Positions 13,418 through 14,430 of a stretch of 14,430 nucleotides of DNA are shown here, in pieces. Numbering within the stretch: the first letter of the stretch is position 1; each line of letters starts with the position of its first letter. The notes below the pieces were generated by a model, which was not told the origin of the DNA, did no database searches, and saw only the letters and a program-made list of their open reading frames with translations. Position numbers and translations under genes: made by a program. Origin of the DNA: Ilumatobacteraceae bacterium (GTDB taxonomy: Bacteria; Actinomycetota; Acidimicrobiia; Acidimicrobiales; Ilumatobacteraceae); assembly GCA_030727685.1 (NCBI GenBank), contig JANRBC010000134.1, positions 1 through 14,430 on the forward strand. The letters run 5' to 3'.

Positions 13418-14149
13418 ATGTCTCTAACTCAATTCTTGGCAGTTGCCGTAATTGTCTTTGGTGCGGCGATTATTCAGGCGCTGTTCGGGTTTGGTTTCGG
13501 ACTTATCTCGGTGCCATTGATGATTTTTTTTGTTGACTTACCAGTCGCCGTCGTCACCGCGACTGCTGTATCAACGGTTAGTTGCAGTATTCAATGGTAT
13601 GAATCGAGAGCAATTTCCGCTCGAGATGTCTCACAGCGTCTTGTCGTGTCAGCTTTGTTTGGCATGCCGTTCGGATTATGGTTGCTTAATAATCTCGATC
13701 CGCGTCTGATGAAGGGCCTTCTTGGCGTTTTTGTTTTAATCAGTGTCTTTTTGAGCTCTCGGCAGTTTGATTTACGCAGGCTTCCACTTGCCTTCGACTA
13801 TTCGATGGGTGTCATCGCAGGTGTTCTTTCGACTTCTACTTCGACCAATGGGCCTCCATTAGTTTTCTTACTTCATGCACGACACTATTCTCCCGAAAAA
13901 TTTCGAGCAATTTTAAATCGAGTGTTCACTGTATTGAACTTGCTCACCTTGATAACTTTCGCCCTCGCAGGCAAAGTCACGAGCGAGGTCACGTTACTTG
14001 CGGGACTAGCAATCCCGGTGATGGGTCTTGGTATCTGGCTCGGCATTCGACTTCGCAGCCGTATTGATCCGAATCATTTTCGCAACTTAGTTTTGGTTTT
14101 ACTTTTTGCAACTGGTCTAAGTGCGATCGCAAACGCAATTTTTATTTAG
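13418..14149 (+). CDS. TSUP-family (TauE/SafE) membrane permease
   Basis: This 243-residue, very hydrophobic protein has about eight predicted membrane segments (roughly residues 5-36, 41-60, 74-91, 97-112, 126-152, 165-184, 190-212 and 222-242). The N-terminal QALFGFGFGLISVP motif and the second-half VLSTSTSTNGPPLVF motif mark the two halves of TSUP transporters, which move sulfite, sulfonates or other small organic anions across the inner membrane. The substrate is not readable. The ATG lies 35 bp after the aminotransferase stop, with no terminator and no clear ribosome binding site, so co-transcription is likely. This fits a carrier for an acid taken up or released by the pathway. Its TAG overlaps the TAA of the convergent hydrolase gene by two bases in a 4-bp gene overlap. 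Confidence 0.9.
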   Translation: MSLTQFLAVAVIVFGAAIIQALFGFGFGLISVPLMIFFVDLPVAVVTATAVSTVSCSIQWYESRAISARDVSQRLVVSALFGMPFGLWLLNNLDPRLMKGLLGVFVLISVFLSSRQFDLRRLPLAFDYSMGVIAGVLSTSTSTNGPPLVFLLHARHYSPEKFRAILNRVFTVLNLLTLITFALAGKVTSEVTLLAGLAIPVMGLGIWLGIRLRSRIDPNHFRNLVLVLLFATGLSAIANAIFI

Positions 14150-14430
14150 TGCCCGAACCACTCGAGCCATTGTTGTTGGCTACTAGGCCGAAAGACATGA
14201 TTTGTTGAAACGACGTCGCCAAGGTTCGCAGACGGCAATGCCGAATACTGATGTCCTGGGCAAACGATTGTCTCTCGAGGCAAAGAGGCGAGTGTTTGAA
14301 GACTTGTATAAAGATCGCCTGGGTTGCCTCCTGGTAGGTCAGTTCGACCGCAACCATCCAGAAACAAAGTGTCCCCAGCAACGAGTCTCTGCTCAACAAG
14401 AAAACATTGACTTCCCGGTGTATGACCGGG
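14146..14430 (-). CDS. Metallo-beta-lactamase-fold hydrolase, C-terminal part (5' end outside window)
   Basis: The minus-strand frame is open from the right window edge to TAA at 14146-14148, giving about 94 residues. It reads PGHTPGS, then AGDTLFLDGCGRTDLPGG, LYTSL, LASLP and ETIVCPGHQYS. These are the later metal motifs of the glyoxalase II / persulfide dioxygenase branch: His of PGHTPG, Asp of GDTLF and His of PGHQ. The N-terminal HxHxDH motif lies outside the window. Family members hydrolyse thioesters such as S-lactoylglutathione or oxidise persulfides; the GRTDLPGG motif is common in small bacterial members. The TTG at 14367 is not the true start, because the conserved motifs continue upstream of it. 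There is no clear link to the purine-type genes. Confidence 0.88.
   Translation of the reverse strand, partial: PGHTPGSQCFLVEQRLVAGDTLFLDGCGRTDLPGGNPGDLYTSLQTLASLPRETIVCPGHQYSALPSANLGDVVSTNHVFRPSSQQQWLEWFGH

Noticed and set aside
14142..14399. An 85-codon minus-strand frame at the right edge
   Set aside because: It is the wrong frame. The neighbouring frame ending at 14146 carries the metallo-beta-lactamase motifs and stays open to the window edge.

Overview
The window is almost solid coding sequence (about 98%), with moderate GC, many GTG and TTG starts, very short gaps and little Shine-Dalgarno signal. An F420/flavin LLM-family oxidoreductase, an actinobacterial-style three-subunit xanthine dehydrogenase and apparently leaderless GTG starts point to an Actinomycetota bacterium. 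A moderate-GC aquatic lineage such as Acidimicrobiia would fit, but that placement is a guess from sequence style. No RNA genes, mobile elements, CRISPR arrays or gene-free stretches over 53 bp were seen.

Left edge (1-1402, plus strand): the C-terminus of a sugar-lactone oxidase-type FAD protein, then a complete DEAD-box RNA helicase. Both look unrelated to the rest.

Centre (1407-11983, minus strand, transcribed right to left): eight genes in one direction. In transcription order they are an M20 metallo-amidohydrolase (allantoate / N-carbamoyl-L-amino acid hydrolase type), a nitrilase-fold N-carbamoyl-D-amino acid hydrolase, a fused [2Fe-2S]-molybdopterin xanthine dehydrogenase of the XdhD / selenium-dependent type, an SsnA-like amidohydrolase missing its N-terminal beta-sandwich, an LLM-family oxidoreductase, and the FAD, [2Fe-2S] and molybdopterin subunits of a PucCED-type xanthine dehydrogenase. 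The last five are joined by start/stop overlaps or a 2-bp gap. A 53-bp gap before the fused dehydrogenase holds a likely leaderless promoter and two perfect inverted repeats, which look like operators.

Right side (12021-14149, plus strand): a divergent class III aminotransferase with an altered cofactor-loop motif, followed by a TSUP-family permease. A 37-bp divergent promoter region separates it from the minus-strand block. At the right edge (14146-14430, minus) is the C-terminal part of a metallo-beta-lactamase-fold hydrolase.

Taken together, the centre looks like a catabolic locus for a purine or related N-heterocycle. Two molybdenum hydroxylases and a deaminase act on the ring, an LLM enzyme has an unknown redox or ring-opening role, two carbamoyl hydrolases of opposite expected stereochemistry release ammonia and CO2, and an aminotransferase takes the amino acid product. 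No uricase, allantoinase or hydantoinase is visible in the window, so the exact substrate is open.
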